From assembly GCA_030524665.1 (NCBI GenBank), contig JAUNGL010000001.1, positions 30,333 to 76,420 of the forward strand: a stretch of 46,088 bases of DNA, given 5' to 3'. Below are positions 9,063 through 17,104 of the stretch, one piece after another. A program made the position numbers and the translations under genes. Below the pieces are notes generated by a model that searched no databases, was not told where the DNA came from, and worked only from the letters and a program-made list of their open reading frames with translations. The first letter of the stretch is position 1. Each line of letters opens with the position of its first letter. Source of the DNA: Lachnospiraceae bacterium (GTDB lineage Bacteria > Bacillota > Clostridia > Lachnospirales > Lachnospiraceae).

Positions 9063-10205
9063 ATGTACAAGATTTTAAAACGTGACGGCATGGCGAAACG
9101 TGCCGAATTTCAGACCGTACACGGTACGGTACAGACACCGGTATTTATGAATGTCGGTACTGCGGCTGCAATTAAGGGCGCTGTGGCGACAACGGATTTA
9201 CAGCAGATCGGGACGCAGATTGAACTGTCGAATACCTATCATCTGCATGTGCGCCCGGGTGATGATGTGGTAAAGAAGATGGGCGGCCTCCACAAGTTTA
9301 TGAACTGGGATAAGCCGATTCTGACGGATTCCGGGGGATTTCAGGTGTTTTCGCTGGCGAAGCTTCGGAAGATTAAGGAAGAAGGCGTCTATTTCCAGTC
9401 GCATGTGGACGGACGGAAGATTTTTATGGGACCGGAGCAGAGTATGCAGATTCAATCGAATTTGGCTTCGACCATAGCAATGGCATTCGATGAATGTCCG
9501 TCGAGCGTTGCAGATCGTGAATATGTCCAGAATTCAGTGGATCGGACCACGCGCTGGCTGGTGCGCTGTAAGGCAGAGATGCAGCGCCTGAACGGGCTGG
9601 AAGATACGATTAACAGGAACCAGATGCTGTTTGGCATCAATCAGGGAGCGATCTATGATGACATCCGTATCGAACATGCGAAGCGTATTGCAGAGCTGGA
9701 TCTGGACGGCTATGCGGTCGGCGGTCTGGCGGTTGGGGAGACGCATGAGGAGATGTACCGGATTCTGGATTCGGTCGTGCCGTATCTTCCTTTGGATAAG
9801 CCGACGTACCTGATGGGAGTCGGTACTCCGGTGAATATTCTCGAGGGTGTGGACCGCGGCGTAGATTTCTTTGACTGTGTCTACCCGAGCCGGAATGGGC
9901 GTCATGGACACGTATATACCGCGGACGGTAAGCTGAACCTGTTCAATGCCAGGTATGAGCTGGATGATGCTCCGATTGAAGAGGGCTGCAATTGCCCGGC
10001 GTGCAGGAATTACAGTCGTGCTTATATCCGCCACCTGCTGAAGGCGAAGGAGATGCTGGGAATGCGTCTTTGTGTGCTGCATAATCTGTATTTCTACAAT
10101 CATCTGATGGAAGAAATCCGGGACGCAATCGATGCGGGCAATTACAAAGCCTTCAAAAATGAAAAAATCGCAAGATATGAAGGAAATCAGGAAAAAAATG
10201 CTTGA
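9063..10205 (+). CDS. tgt: queuine tRNA-ribosyltransferase (tRNA-guanine transglycosylase)
   Basis: 380 residues, the usual bacterial length. It swaps guanine 34 of GUN-anticodon tRNAs for preQ1. Active-site Asp89 sits in TDSGGFQVFS and nucleophile Asp271 in FDCVYPSRNGRHGH. The Zn site is the CNCPAC motif with downstream Cys and His (LCVLHN). GGLAVGE, the base-recognition loop, is present. Start: the Met of MYKILKRDG has AGGAG six bases upstream; the ATG two codons earlier overlaps that site, and a 25-codon upstream extension crosses the promoter. yajC follows about 150 bases later with no terminator visible between, so the two are probably co-transcribed. Confidence 0.97.
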   Translation: MYKILKRDGMAKRAEFQTVHGTVQTPVFMNVGTAAAIKGAVATTDLQQIGTQIELSNTYHLHVRPGDDVVKKMGGLHKFMNWDKPILTDSGGFQVFSLAKLRKIKEEGVYFQSHVDGRKIFMGPEQSMQIQSNLASTIAMAFDECPSSVADREYVQNSVDRTTRWLVRCKAEMQRLNGLEDTINRNQMLFGINQGAIYDDIRIEHAKRIAELDLDGYAVGGLAVGETHEEMYRILDSVVPYLPLDKPTYLMGVGTPVNILEGVDRGVDFFDCVYPSRNGRHGHVYTADGKLNLFNARYELDDAPIEEGCNCPACRNYSRAYIRHLLKAKEMLGMRLCVLHNLYFYNHLMEEIRDAIDAGNYKAFKNEKIARYEGNQEKNA

Positions 10206-10352
10206 TGAACTGGCAGGGATTGTGTATTATTAAGTTTATGGCAGCTATGGACAGGCGGAGACATTGATTCTGTGTTTGACCATGGTGCAGGAAAAGCAGT
10301 TGTGAGCTGTGCTTTGCGGCTGCACAGATAGAATAGAAGGAGGAGCTATATC

Positions 10353-10667
10353 ATGATGAATGTAATGACGGAAGGTGCGTCTGCAGGGGGACTTTCACTG
10401 ATCACAATGGTGATTTATATCGTATTCCTCGGTGCATTGATGTATTTTATCGCAATTCGTCCGCAGAAAAAGGAGCAGAAGAGAATGGCAGCTCTGCTTG
10501 CTTCTGTTGAAATCGGTGATACGGTTGTAACGACGAGCGGTTTCTACGGTGTTGTTATCGATATCACAGACGAAGACTGTATCGTAGAATTCGGAAGCAA
10601 TAAGAACTGCCGTATTCCGATGAAGAAATCTGCAATCGCAGAAGTGGAAAAAGCAGGAGAGGCTTAA
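10353..10667 (+). CDS. yajC: YajC, Sec translocase accessory subunit
   Basis: 104 residues with one N-terminal membrane helix (LITMVIYIVFLGALMYFIA, about residues 17-35). The family motif IRPQKKEQKRM follows, then the small beta domain (IGDTVVTTSGFYGVV). YajC associates with SecDF in the membrane. AGAAGGAGG precedes the ATG; the second codon is also ATG and could be used. The tgt-yajC pairing is common in bacteria, but secD/secF, which often follow, are absent here: the operon stops at a terminator and the next gene is convergent. Confidence 0.95.
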   Translation: MMNVMTEGASAGGLSLITMVIYIVFLGALMYFIAIRPQKKEQKRMAALLASVEIGDTVVTTSGFYGVVIDITDEDCIVEFGSNKNCRIPMKKSAIAEVEKAGEA

Positions 10668-10724
10668 TAAACTCTGCTTTTGTAATAAGGAATCCGAGAC
10701 AAACTGGAATAAGAACATGAAAAG

Positions 10725-10811
10725 AAGCTGGTGCAAAGTACAGCAGCCCGCAGGCACGGAGGGTAGTTATGAACCGGAAGTGTGAGGAGGGAAGCTGGCA
10801 CCAGCTTTTTT
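10725..10811 (+). terminator. terminator with competing long-range stem after yajC
   Basis: The distal hairpin AAGCTG-GCAC-CAGCTT (10792-10807) followed by six T residues is a compact intrinsic terminator. The same 3' arm, extended to GCACCAGCTT, can instead pair perfectly over 10 bp with AAGCTGGTGC at 10725-10734, enclosing about 63 nt. The two pairings exclude each other. Confidence 0.55.
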
Positions 10812-10859
10812 ATGTCCTCGGGCAACGAGCCAGGTGATCATGCTTGCACGAACACTTGA

Positions 10860-11567
10860 CTATTCAGGCCGCAGGTTCGGCCGAAGACAGGAACGGAGGC
10901 ATTCACAGATAAGCTCATGTCCTTGCTGGGTTGGATGGATTCCATCAGAAGTAACCGAAGAAAATCCATGTGCTTCGGCATAGGCATTGAGCGATGGCTG
11001 GAGCGGGATGAGTACGATCCGGCTGCGACACTGTAGCATTGCGGTTTCTGTCGTTTCCGGTGTTGATAAGAGAGCAAATTCCTGACAAACGCAGTCATGA
11101 AATTCACGGCAGACAGAAAATGCCGTATCCCGAATCATGTACCGTACTTTCTGCAGGTATGGCATCCAGGCATTCAGATATGCCGGATAAGGAAACAGGA
11201 ACGGTTCCGGCAGCAGGATGAGTGGGACATGGGTTGTGATAAGGGCAGCGAGAAGATCATGCAGTGACTGGAACGACTGCGTAAGCAGCCGGTCAATCTG
11301 TGAGTCTGTCATATGTGAATCCATGATTGCTCCCACTTCGTTGATACCGCCGAGAACAGAGACGATATCGAAAAGGCAAGTCTGGTATTGAAGTGTCCAT
11401 TTCCGGAATATTCCGGGAAAGGTAGCGCCGTCAATGCCGCCATTGACGACATGATGTGTTCCTGCACAGGAATTCTGTATCATTTTTACGTAACCGTTTC
11501 CGAGATTGTCGGCGGTAAAGCAGTGATGGCAGTCAGTGATGCTGTCACCGAGAAAGAGAAGATTCAT
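10860..11567 (-). CDS. SGNH/GDSL-type hydrolase
   Basis: 235 residues. Block I is LFLGDSITDC, with the nucleophile Ser in GDSIT; block III is GGINEVG; block V is SDGIHPTQQGH, giving the catalytic Asp and His. Such enzymes are esterases or lipases acting on acyl or acetyl esters; the substrate cannot be read from the sequence. No signal peptide is seen, so it is probably cytoplasmic. The start is the Met of MNLLFLGDS, with GGAGG four bases upstream; a 61-residue in-frame extension upstream overlaps the promoter and is rejected. It stands alone, convergent with yajC and divergent from the cobalamin cluster. Confidence 0.9.
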   Translation of the reverse strand: MNLLFLGDSITDCHHCFTADNLGNGYVKMIQNSCAGTHHVVNGGIDGATFPGIFRKWTLQYQTCLFDIVSVLGGINEVGAIMDSHMTDSQIDRLLTQSFQSLHDLLAALITTHVPLILLPEPFLFPYPAYLNAWMPYLQKVRYMIRDTAFSVCREFHDCVCQEFALLSTPETTETAMLQCRSRIVLIPLQPSLNAYAEAHGFSSVTSDGIHPTQQGHELICECLRSCLRPNLRPE

Positions 11568-11634
11568 GGGGCCTCCGTGATTGATCTGGTGTTGTCTTGA
11601 ATTTGGAATTTTTCGTATGAGTTGAACCGTTTTT

Positions 11635-11662
11635 ATTTTACAAAAAATATGGGATATTTCAA
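11635..11662 (-). promoter_or_regulatory. promoter of the SGNH hydrolase gene
   Basis: Minus strand: TTGAAA (11662-11657), 16-nt spacer, TAAAAT (11640-11635), about 70 nt before the start codon. Confidence 0.5.
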
Positions 11663-11743
11663 GTGAAAACGGAAAATCGAACAGACAGTACTTGAATACC
11701 ATTTGGAACATCTGTTTTGATTTGGTGGAACGCTGTGATTTTC

Positions 11744-11772
11744 TTGACAATCCAGAGGTTATAAGGTATAGT
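11744..11772 (+). promoter_or_regulatory. promoter of the cobalamin cluster
   Basis: Perfect TTGACA (11744-11749), 17-nt spacer, TATAGT (11767-11772). Transcription should begin near 11779, just before the riboswitch aptamer. Confidence 0.7.
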
Positions 11773-11785
11773 TGTAAACAGAATT

Positions 11786-11997
11786 CAGGGCTGCATTTAG
11801 CAGAGACTGCGTCGGATTTCTGATGCAGGAAGCAGGCAAGGAATCCGGTGAGAATCCGGAACAGTCACCACTACTGTGAGGCGGACGAAGAGACAGCAGA
11901 CCGGACAGATTTTTCGTCCCGGATTGCATAAGACCACTGGTATATGCCGGGAAGGTGTTTCGGAGGAGGATGCCGAGTCAGGATATTTGCAGCAGCG
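11786..11997 (+). ncRNA. cobalamin riboswitch aptamer
   Basis: The conserved core reads GGAATCCGGTGAGAATCCGG (11853 onward), followed by the ACAGTCACCACTACTGTGA segment. The B12 box appears as GAGTCAGGATATTTGC (about 11975-11990). A closing helix can form between GCTGCA (11790-11795) and TGCAGC (11988-11993). Family knowledge: such RNAs bind adenosyl- or other cobalamins and shut down B12 synthesis or transport genes. Its place directly before cbiK fits feedback control of the cluster. Confidence 0.93.
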
Positions 11998-12077
11998 GAG
12001 AAGTTTTATTTCCGGGATGGGGAAATAGGCGTTCGAATCGTTTCTTGGCGGCATCCTGTGAGGGATGCCTTTTTTTG
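11967..12077 (+). promoter_or_regulatory. riboswitch expression platform: antiterminator and terminator
   Basis: The terminator is GGCATCC (12050-12056), a 6-nt loop, GGATGCC (12063-12069) and seven T residues. An identical GGATGCC lies just 5' of the B12 box: AGGATGCCG at 11967-11975 can pair perfectly over 9 bp with CGGCATCCT at 12049-12057. That pairing would destroy the terminator. Ligand binding would be expected to tie up the upstream copy and allow termination. Confidence 0.7.
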
Positions 12078-12118
12078 TCTTATAGGAAATTTCTCCAGAT
12101 TTCCTATAAGACAAAAAA
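12071..12118 (+). repeat. 20-bp perfect palindrome overlapping the riboswitch U tract
   Basis: Positions 12071-12090 are perfectly complementary to 12099-12118, with an 8-nt loop. The outer six pairs are the terminator's own T run pairing with an A run. It resembles, in shortened form, the two hairpin units found before cobD (TCTTAT.GG left arm, GATTTCCT right arm). Confidence 0.6.
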
Positions 12119-12137
12119 CGCTCCGCGAGGATGCGCA

Positions 12138-12180
12138 CGCAAATGCAGAAGAAATATGTCGCTTATGCGACGCATTTGCG
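12138..12180 (+). repeat. second palindrome in the cbiK leader
   Basis: CGCAAATGC (12138-12146) pairs with GCATTTGCG (12172-12180). Inside it GTCGC-TTAT-GCGAC (12158-12171) forms a further 5-bp stem, with an 11-nt bulge on the 5' side. No protein frame is evident. Confidence 0.5.
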
Positions 12181-12185
12181 GCGCG

Positions 12186-12212
12186 GAATCTCGCAAAGCG
12201 AGATTCTTTTTT
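12186..12212 (+). terminator. second intrinsic terminator before cbiK
   Basis: Nine-bp perfect stem GAATCTCGC-AAA-GCGAGATTC followed by six T residues. It lies about 75 bases before the cbiK start, so transcripts that pass the riboswitch must also pass this hairpin. Confidence 0.65.
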
Positions 12213-12285
12213 ACATGACAGGAAACAGGCAATGAGAATAACGCTGTCCGTCCGCAAAAGATGATCAGGCAGAGAGGAAAAGAAA

Positions 12286-13074
12286 ATGGAAAACAGGAAG
12301 AGAGCGATTCTGGTAGTAAGCTTTGGAACGAGCTATGTGGAAACACGAAAGAAGACAATAGAGCAGATTGAAGCAGAGATTCAGGCTGCGTATCCGCAGC
12401 ATCCCGTATACCGTGCATGGACGAGCGGTATGATCCGCAGGAAGCTTATGGCACGGGATGGGCTGAAGATTCTGGATGTCAGAGAGGCGATGGAGCAGAT
12501 GAGAGCGGACGGAATCTGCGAAGTAGTTGTACAGCCGACTCACATGCTGAATGGGATTGAGAATGATCTGATGACGGAAGATGTGATGGCATACCGGGAT
12601 CAGTTTGAGCAGATTGTCATCGGTGCTCCGATTTTGACCTCTCAGGAGGATCATACATGTGTGATTGAAGCGGTTGCAGAAGAACTGAAGCCGTCCTCTG
12701 AGGAAGTATTGGTACTTATGGGACACGGGACACCGCATTTTTCCAATTCAGTTTATGCTGCACTGGATTACCAGTTTAAGGATATGGGATATCCGAATAT
12801 TTTTATGGGAACGGTCGAAGCGTATCCGTCCATGGAGTCTCTGCTGAAGATGATCCGTCCGTTGGAGCCGAAGAGAATTGTACTGGCGCCGTTTATGATT
12901 GTAGCGGGAGATCATGCGAACAATGATCTATCCGGCGAGGCTGAGGACTCATGGAAGAGTCAGTTTGAAGCAGCAGGTTTTGAAGTGGTATGTGTCCTGA
13001 AGGGGCTTGGCGAATACAGAAAGGTCAGGGAGCTGATTTTGAAACATGTAAAAGCAGCTATGGAAGAATTGTAA
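12286..13074 (+). CDS. cbiK: sirohydrochlorin cobaltochelatase CbiK
   Basis: 262 residues, the class II chelatase length. It inserts Co2+ into sirohydrochlorin, the committing step of the anaerobic (early-cobalt) B12 pathway. The N-terminal AILVVSFGTSY, the metal-binding His in LMGHGTPHFS and the second His in VAGDHANNDL are all present. There is no signal peptide, so it is cytoplasmic. GAGAGGA precedes the ATG. It is the first gene behind the cobalamin riboswitch and thus directly under its control. Having CbiK rather than CbiX, with CbiD, CbiG and CbiJ further on, fixes the pathway as anaerobic. Confidence 0.96.
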   Translation: MENRKRAILVVSFGTSYVETRKKTIEQIEAEIQAAYPQHPVYRAWTSGMIRRKLMARDGLKILDVREAMEQMRADGICEVVVQPTHMLNGIENDLMTEDVMAYRDQFEQIVIGAPILTSQEDHTCVIEAVAEELKPSSEEVLVLMGHGTPHFSNSVYAALDYQFKDMGYPNIFMGTVEAYPSMESLLKMIRPLEPKRIVLAPFMIVAGDHANNDLSGEAEDSWKSQFEAAGFEVVCVLKGLGEYRKVRELILKHVKAAMEEL

Positions 13075-13187
13075 TAGTTTCGAATTTTAAGCGGAATGAG
13101 AAACAGAACGCTGTACGGGAATGAATGGCAGATCATGTATAGATGATTGCAGAAACAGAAAACAAAAGAAAACAGGAGTCGCTGATT

Positions 13188-14411
13188 ATGGGAATACAGA
13201 TGGCAGGAATTGATCACAGCGTAGCAGAGATTGATATACGAATGATCTTTTCTTTTACGAAAAAAAATATGGCGGAGGCTTTGGCGAAGCTGAAGGAAGT
13301 AAAGGGAATCGAAGGCTGTGTGATCCTTTCGACCTGCAACCGGATGGAACTGTGGGTGAGCACCAATGAGGAATTTGAGGGATCGGTTTATGAGCTGCTT
13401 TGTGACATCCGGCAGGTCTGTCCGGATACCTACCGTCCGTATTTTAAATTCCGTGAGGAAAAGGAAGCGGTGCGTCATCTGTTCCGTCTTGCCGGAGGGT
13501 TGGAGTCGAGGATTCTGGGAGAAGACCAGATTGTGACGCAGGTGAATGATGCGCTGGTATTTGCACGCGAGCATTATGCGGCAGACCACGTGCTTGAGAC
13601 GCTGTTTCGGCAGGCGGTGACGGCGGCGAAAAAGGTAAAGACAGGCATTGTGCTGTCTCCGTCGGATCAGTCGGTGGTACATACGGCTATTGAGACGCTG
13701 AAGCAGGAGGGAATGGACTTCCGTGGGAAGACCTGCATGGTGATTGGCAATGGCGTGATGGGGAAACTGGCGGCGACCCAGCTTCGGATGCAGGGAGCGA
13801 ATGTGACTGTGACAGTGCGCCAGTACCGCAGCGGTGTGGTGGAGATTCCGAGAGACTGTGAGAGGATTGATTACGGAAAACGGATGGAGCTGTTTGGAGC
13901 GTGTGACTATGTCGTGAGTGCTACTGTCAGCCCGAATTATACGCTGACAAGAGAACTGGTTGAGCAGTACCGGCAGAAGCCGGTCGTACTGGTAGATCTG
14001 GCAGTTCCGCGTGATATTGACCCTCTTGTGAGGGAGCTTCCGGATGTGCAGTTATTTGACATTGACTGTTTCCGGGTGGAGGCCCGCAGCGAGGCGCAGA
14101 AGCAGGCGATCCAGCAGGCGGAGGAGTGCTTCCGGGAACAGATGGAGGAATTTTTCGTCTGGTATGAGTGCAGGGATGTGATCCCGAGGATTCAGACAAT
14201 CAAACAGAAGGCTGCCGTTGATCTGGAACTGCGGCTGACGAGAAAGCTGCGTGAACTGTCTGTGGAGGATCGGGAGCGTGAGCAGTTAAAAAAGGATATC
14301 GAAGCGGCGGCTGTCAAAACAGTCAATAAGATGCTGTTTGGATTGCGGGATGGTGTGAGCCGGAAGGCGTTTCGGGAATGTCTGGAAGGTCTTGAGAAGA
14401 TATATGAATAA
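13188..14411 (+). CDS. hemA: glutamyl-tRNA reductase
   Basis: 407 residues. It reduces glutamyl-tRNA(Glu) with NADPH to glutamate-1-semialdehyde, the first step of tetrapyrrole synthesis. Catalytic Cys50 is in STCNRMELW; the GLESRILGEDQIV block and the nucleotide-binding VIGNGVMG loop follow; a C-terminal dimerisation helix region is present. Start: MGIQMAGIDHS has AGGAG nine bases upstream; the ATG 15 codons earlier has none. It lies about 110 bases after cbiK on the same strand, with no terminator between. The gap from 13075 to 13187 contains nothing I recognise. Confidence 0.96.
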   Translation: MGIQMAGIDHSVAEIDIRMIFSFTKKNMAEALAKLKEVKGIEGCVILSTCNRMELWVSTNEEFEGSVYELLCDIRQVCPDTYRPYFKFREEKEAVRHLFRLAGGLESRILGEDQIVTQVNDALVFAREHYAADHVLETLFRQAVTAAKKVKTGIVLSPSDQSVVHTAIETLKQEGMDFRGKTCMVIGNGVMGKLAATQLRMQGANVTVTVRQYRSGVVEIPRDCERIDYGKRMELFGACDYVVSATVSPNYTLTRELVEQYRQKPVVLVDLAVPRDIDPLVRELPDVQLFDIDCFRVEARSEAQKQAIQQAEECFREQMEEFFVWYECRDVIPRIQTIKQKAAVDLELRLTRKLRELSVEDREREQLKKDIEAAAVKTVNKMLFGLRDGVSRKAFRECLEGLEKIYE

Positions 14412-14412
14412 A

Positions 14413-14506
14413 ATTGTATCAGATACGCTGATTGCTCCGGTCACAGATGTGCGGGCAGGGAGATAGGTGTCTGGAAGTACTGAATTGTGACAGTATCAGA
14501 TACAAT
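14413..14506 (+). repeat. pair of GTATC-A-GATAC palindromes between hemA and hemC
   Basis: The 11-bp palindrome GTATCAGATAC occurs at 14416-14426 and again, identical, at 14493-14503. With flanking ATT and AAT the two copies also form a 14-bp stem with one central mismatch. This fits either an operator pair or an RNA structure between the genes. Confidence 0.5.
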
Positions 14507-14538
14507 AAAATAGGAAAGAACACTCCGGGGGAATAGAG

Positions 14539-15492
14539 ATGCGGGAGAAGATTATAATAGGAAGTCGTGAAAGCCGTCTGGCGGTGATTCAGTCAGAGAT
14601 GGTGAGAGATTATCTGACAGACAGAAATCCGGGACTTGCGGTTGAGATTCTGAAGATGAAAACGACAGGAGACAAAATTTTAAATCAGGCGCTGGAGAAA
14701 ATCGGCGGGAAAGGGCTGTTTGTAAAGGAATTGGACTGCGCCCTGCTGGAGAAGCGTACAGATCTGTCAGTTCACAGCCTGAAGGATGTACCGATGGTGT
14801 TGCCAAAGGAGCTTCCGCTGATCGGCTATTCAAAACGTGAAGATCCCAGAGACGTGCTGGTACTGCCGGAAGGAAAAGCGGAAATAGATTTTTCAAAACC
14901 GGTCGGATGTTCGAGCAGACGCCGGATGATACAGTTTCAGCAGATGTATCCGCAGGCAGTTTTCAAAACAATCAGGGGAAATGTACAGACCCGTCTGTGG
15001 AAGCTGGACAGCGGTGAATATAGTGCGACGATTCTCGCTGCTGCGGGCTTGAAGCGTCTGGGACTGGAAGGAAGGATCAGCCGTTATTTTTCGACGGAGG
15101 AGATGATCCCGGCAGCAGGACAGGCGATTCTTGCCGTGCAGGGACGGGCAGATGAAGATTACAGTTGGCTGGAAGGCTATTCAGACCGGGAAGCTGAGGC
15201 ATGTGCTCTTGCGGAACGGGCATTTGTACGTGAACTCGGAGGAGACTGCAGTACTCCGGTCGCAGCTTTTGCACGGATTATGGAAAGGGACGGGAAGCGC
15301 CGGGAGAGCTGCGAAGATCAGACTGGGGAACATTTGGAAATGACTGAGTCAGAAAAGATACTGGTGCTGAATGCACTGTATCTGGATGAGACGACAGGGA
15401 AGCTGCACAGGGGCAATATGACAGGCAGTGTATGCGACCCGGAGGAAGCAGGCAGACAGCTTGCGGGAAATTTTATGAATGGTGATATGTGA
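14539..15492 (+). CDS. hemC: porphobilinogen deaminase (hydroxymethylbilane synthase)
   Basis: 317 residues. It polymerises four porphobilinogens into hydroxymethylbilane on a dipyrromethane cofactor. Seen: IIIGSRESRLAVIQSE at the N terminus, SVHSLKDVP, the GCSSRRR arginine cluster, and cofactor-binding Cys237 in ELGGDCSTPVAAF. Residues about 246-272 form an unusually polar stretch (RDGKRRESCEDQTGEH...) just after the cofactor loop, longer than I expect in the family. GGGGGAA precedes the ATG. It sits between hemA and the cobA-hemD fusion, in pathway order. Confidence 0.96.
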   Translation: MREKIIIGSRESRLAVIQSEMVRDYLTDRNPGLAVEILKMKTTGDKILNQALEKIGGKGLFVKELDCALLEKRTDLSVHSLKDVPMVLPKELPLIGYSKREDPRDVLVLPEGKAEIDFSKPVGCSSRRRMIQFQQMYPQAVFKTIRGNVQTRLWKLDSGEYSATILAAAGLKRLGLEGRISRYFSTEEMIPAAGQAILAVQGRADEDYSWLEGYSDREAEACALAERAFVRELGGDCSTPVAAFARIMERDGKRRESCEDQTGEHLEMTESEKILVLNALYLDETTGKLHRGNMTGSVCDPEEAGRQLAGNFMNGDM

Positions 15493-15512
15493 GATTCGGT
15501 TAAGGTGGAGAA

Positions 15513-17039
15513 ATGAGCATGGAAAAGAAATCAGGAAAAGTCTGGCTGGTTGGTGCAGGACCCTCTGACCCGGGACTGTTTACATTAAAGGGAAAAGAAG
15601 TTCTGGAGCAGGCGGAGGTTGTAGTATATGATGCACTTGCCGGACAGAGTGTTTTGAATATGATTCCGGAAACGGCTGAGGTGATCAATGTAGGGAAACG
15701 TTCCCGTCATCACACAATGCCGCAGGAGAAAATCAATGAGCTTCTTGCCCAAAAAGCGGAGGAAGGAAAACGGGTGGTTCGGTTAAAGGGCGGTGACCCG
15801 TTTCTGTTTGGGCGCGGAGGAGAGGAGCTGGAGCTTCTGGTACGGAAAGGGATTCCGTATGAGATTGTACCGGGAGTGACTTCTGCGCTTTCGGTTCCGG
15901 CATATCAGGGGATTCCGGTGACGCACAGGGATTATTGCTCTTCCGTGCATATTATTACGGGACATAAACGGGCGGGAAAATCGTACGATATTGATTTTGA
16001 GGCGCTGGTGCGGACAAAAGGAACGCTCGTATTTCTGATGGGTGTTTCTTCGTTGGGTGATATCTGCCGTGGACTGATAGGTGCGGGAATGGCACCGGAG
16101 AAGCCGGCAGCACTGCTGATCCGTGGTACAACCGCCGCACAGGAGCGGATTGTCGCAACGGTAGCTACGCTGGAAGAAGAGGTGCAGCGCCGGGGGGCAA
16201 AGACACCTGCGATCATTGTGGTCGGAGATGTCTGCGGACTGGCAGACGAATTTTCGTGGTATGAAAAACTGCCGCTCGGTGGTGTAAAGGTACTGTTGAC
16301 ACGTCCCAAGGAGCTGGTCAGTCAGACAGCCGGGAAGCTTCGTGCACTGGGGGCAGATGTACTTGAGATGCCCGCAATCCGGACAGAGCGGATCGCAGAT
16401 AATGAGCGTCTGCACAGGGCTTTTGCAGAGCTTTCGTCGTACCAGTGGATTGTCTTTACAAGTCCGACGGGGGCCAGAATCTTTTTTGAGGAGATGGCTG
16501 ATCTGAGGATTGATCACCGGAAGATTGCATCAGTGAAATTTGCAGTGATTGGCAGCGGTACGAGAAAGGAACTGGAAAAGAGAGGATATTATCCGGATCT
16601 AGTCCCGGAGGTGTTTGATGGAGAGCATCTGGGACTTGTGCTTGCAGCGGCCTGTGAAGGAAGTGAGCGCATCCTGATTCCGCGGGCAGCAATCGGAGGC
16701 CGTGAGCTGACCGATGCGCTTGCGGCAAAAAATCTGCATGTGGATGATATCTCCACCTACGATACACATTATGAGACAGGACGGCTGATCGATGAGCGCG
16801 AGGAACTTGAAAATGGGGAAATAGACTATGTTGTGTTCACGAGCGCATCGACGGTACGCGGCTTCGCGGCAGCGGTCGGGGAGATGGATTATGCACGCGT
16901 GAAAGCAATTTGTATCGGAAGACAGACAAAGGCAGCGGCAGATGCGCTGGGAATGCAAACGTGGATGGCGGAGCAGGCCTCGATCGACCGTTTGACGGAG
17001 AAACTGGTGGAGGTACATCAGCGAAAGATTCTGAATTGA
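15513..17039 (+). CDS. cobA-hemD: uroporphyrinogen-III C-methyltransferase / uroporphyrinogen-III synthase fusion
   Basis: 508 residues with two enzymes. Residues about 10-250 are CobA/SUMT: VWLVGAGPSDPGLFTLKG, VVRLKGGDPFLFGRGGEE and VPGVTSALSVPAYQGIPVTHR. It methylates uroporphyrinogen III at C2 and C7 to precorrin-2 using SAM. Residues about 258-505 are HemD (VLLTRPKELVSQTAGKL, VVFTSASTVRGF), which cyclises hydroxymethylbilane to uroporphyrinogen III. The fusion joins consecutive steps and is common in Clostridia. AAGGTGGAG precedes the ATG; the gene begins 20 bases after hemC. It diverts uroporphyrinogen III to the corrin/sirohaem branch. Confidence 0.96.
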   Translation: MSMEKKSGKVWLVGAGPSDPGLFTLKGKEVLEQAEVVVYDALAGQSVLNMIPETAEVINVGKRSRHHTMPQEKINELLAQKAEEGKRVVRLKGGDPFLFGRGGEELELLVRKGIPYEIVPGVTSALSVPAYQGIPVTHRDYCSSVHIITGHKRAGKSYDIDFEALVRTKGTLVFLMGVSSLGDICRGLIGAGMAPEKPAALLIRGTTAAQERIVATVATLEEEVQRRGAKTPAIIVVGDVCGLADEFSWYEKLPLGGVKVLLTRPKELVSQTAGKLRALGADVLEMPAIRTERIADNERLHRAFAELSSYQWIVFTSPTGARIFFEEMADLRIDHRKIASVKFAVIGSGTRKELEKRGYYPDLVPEVFDGEHLGLVLAAACEGSERILIPRAAIGGRELTDALAAKNLHVDDISTYDTHYETGRLIDEREELENGEIDYVVFTSASTVRGFAAAVGEMDYARVKAICIGRQTKAAADALGMQTWMAEQASIDRLTEKLVEVHQRKILN

Positions 17040-17104
17040 AAGTTATGAAATATACAGTTTTATTTCAGTAAATATAGGATGTAAAAGACAGGAGGATGAA
17101 ACTC

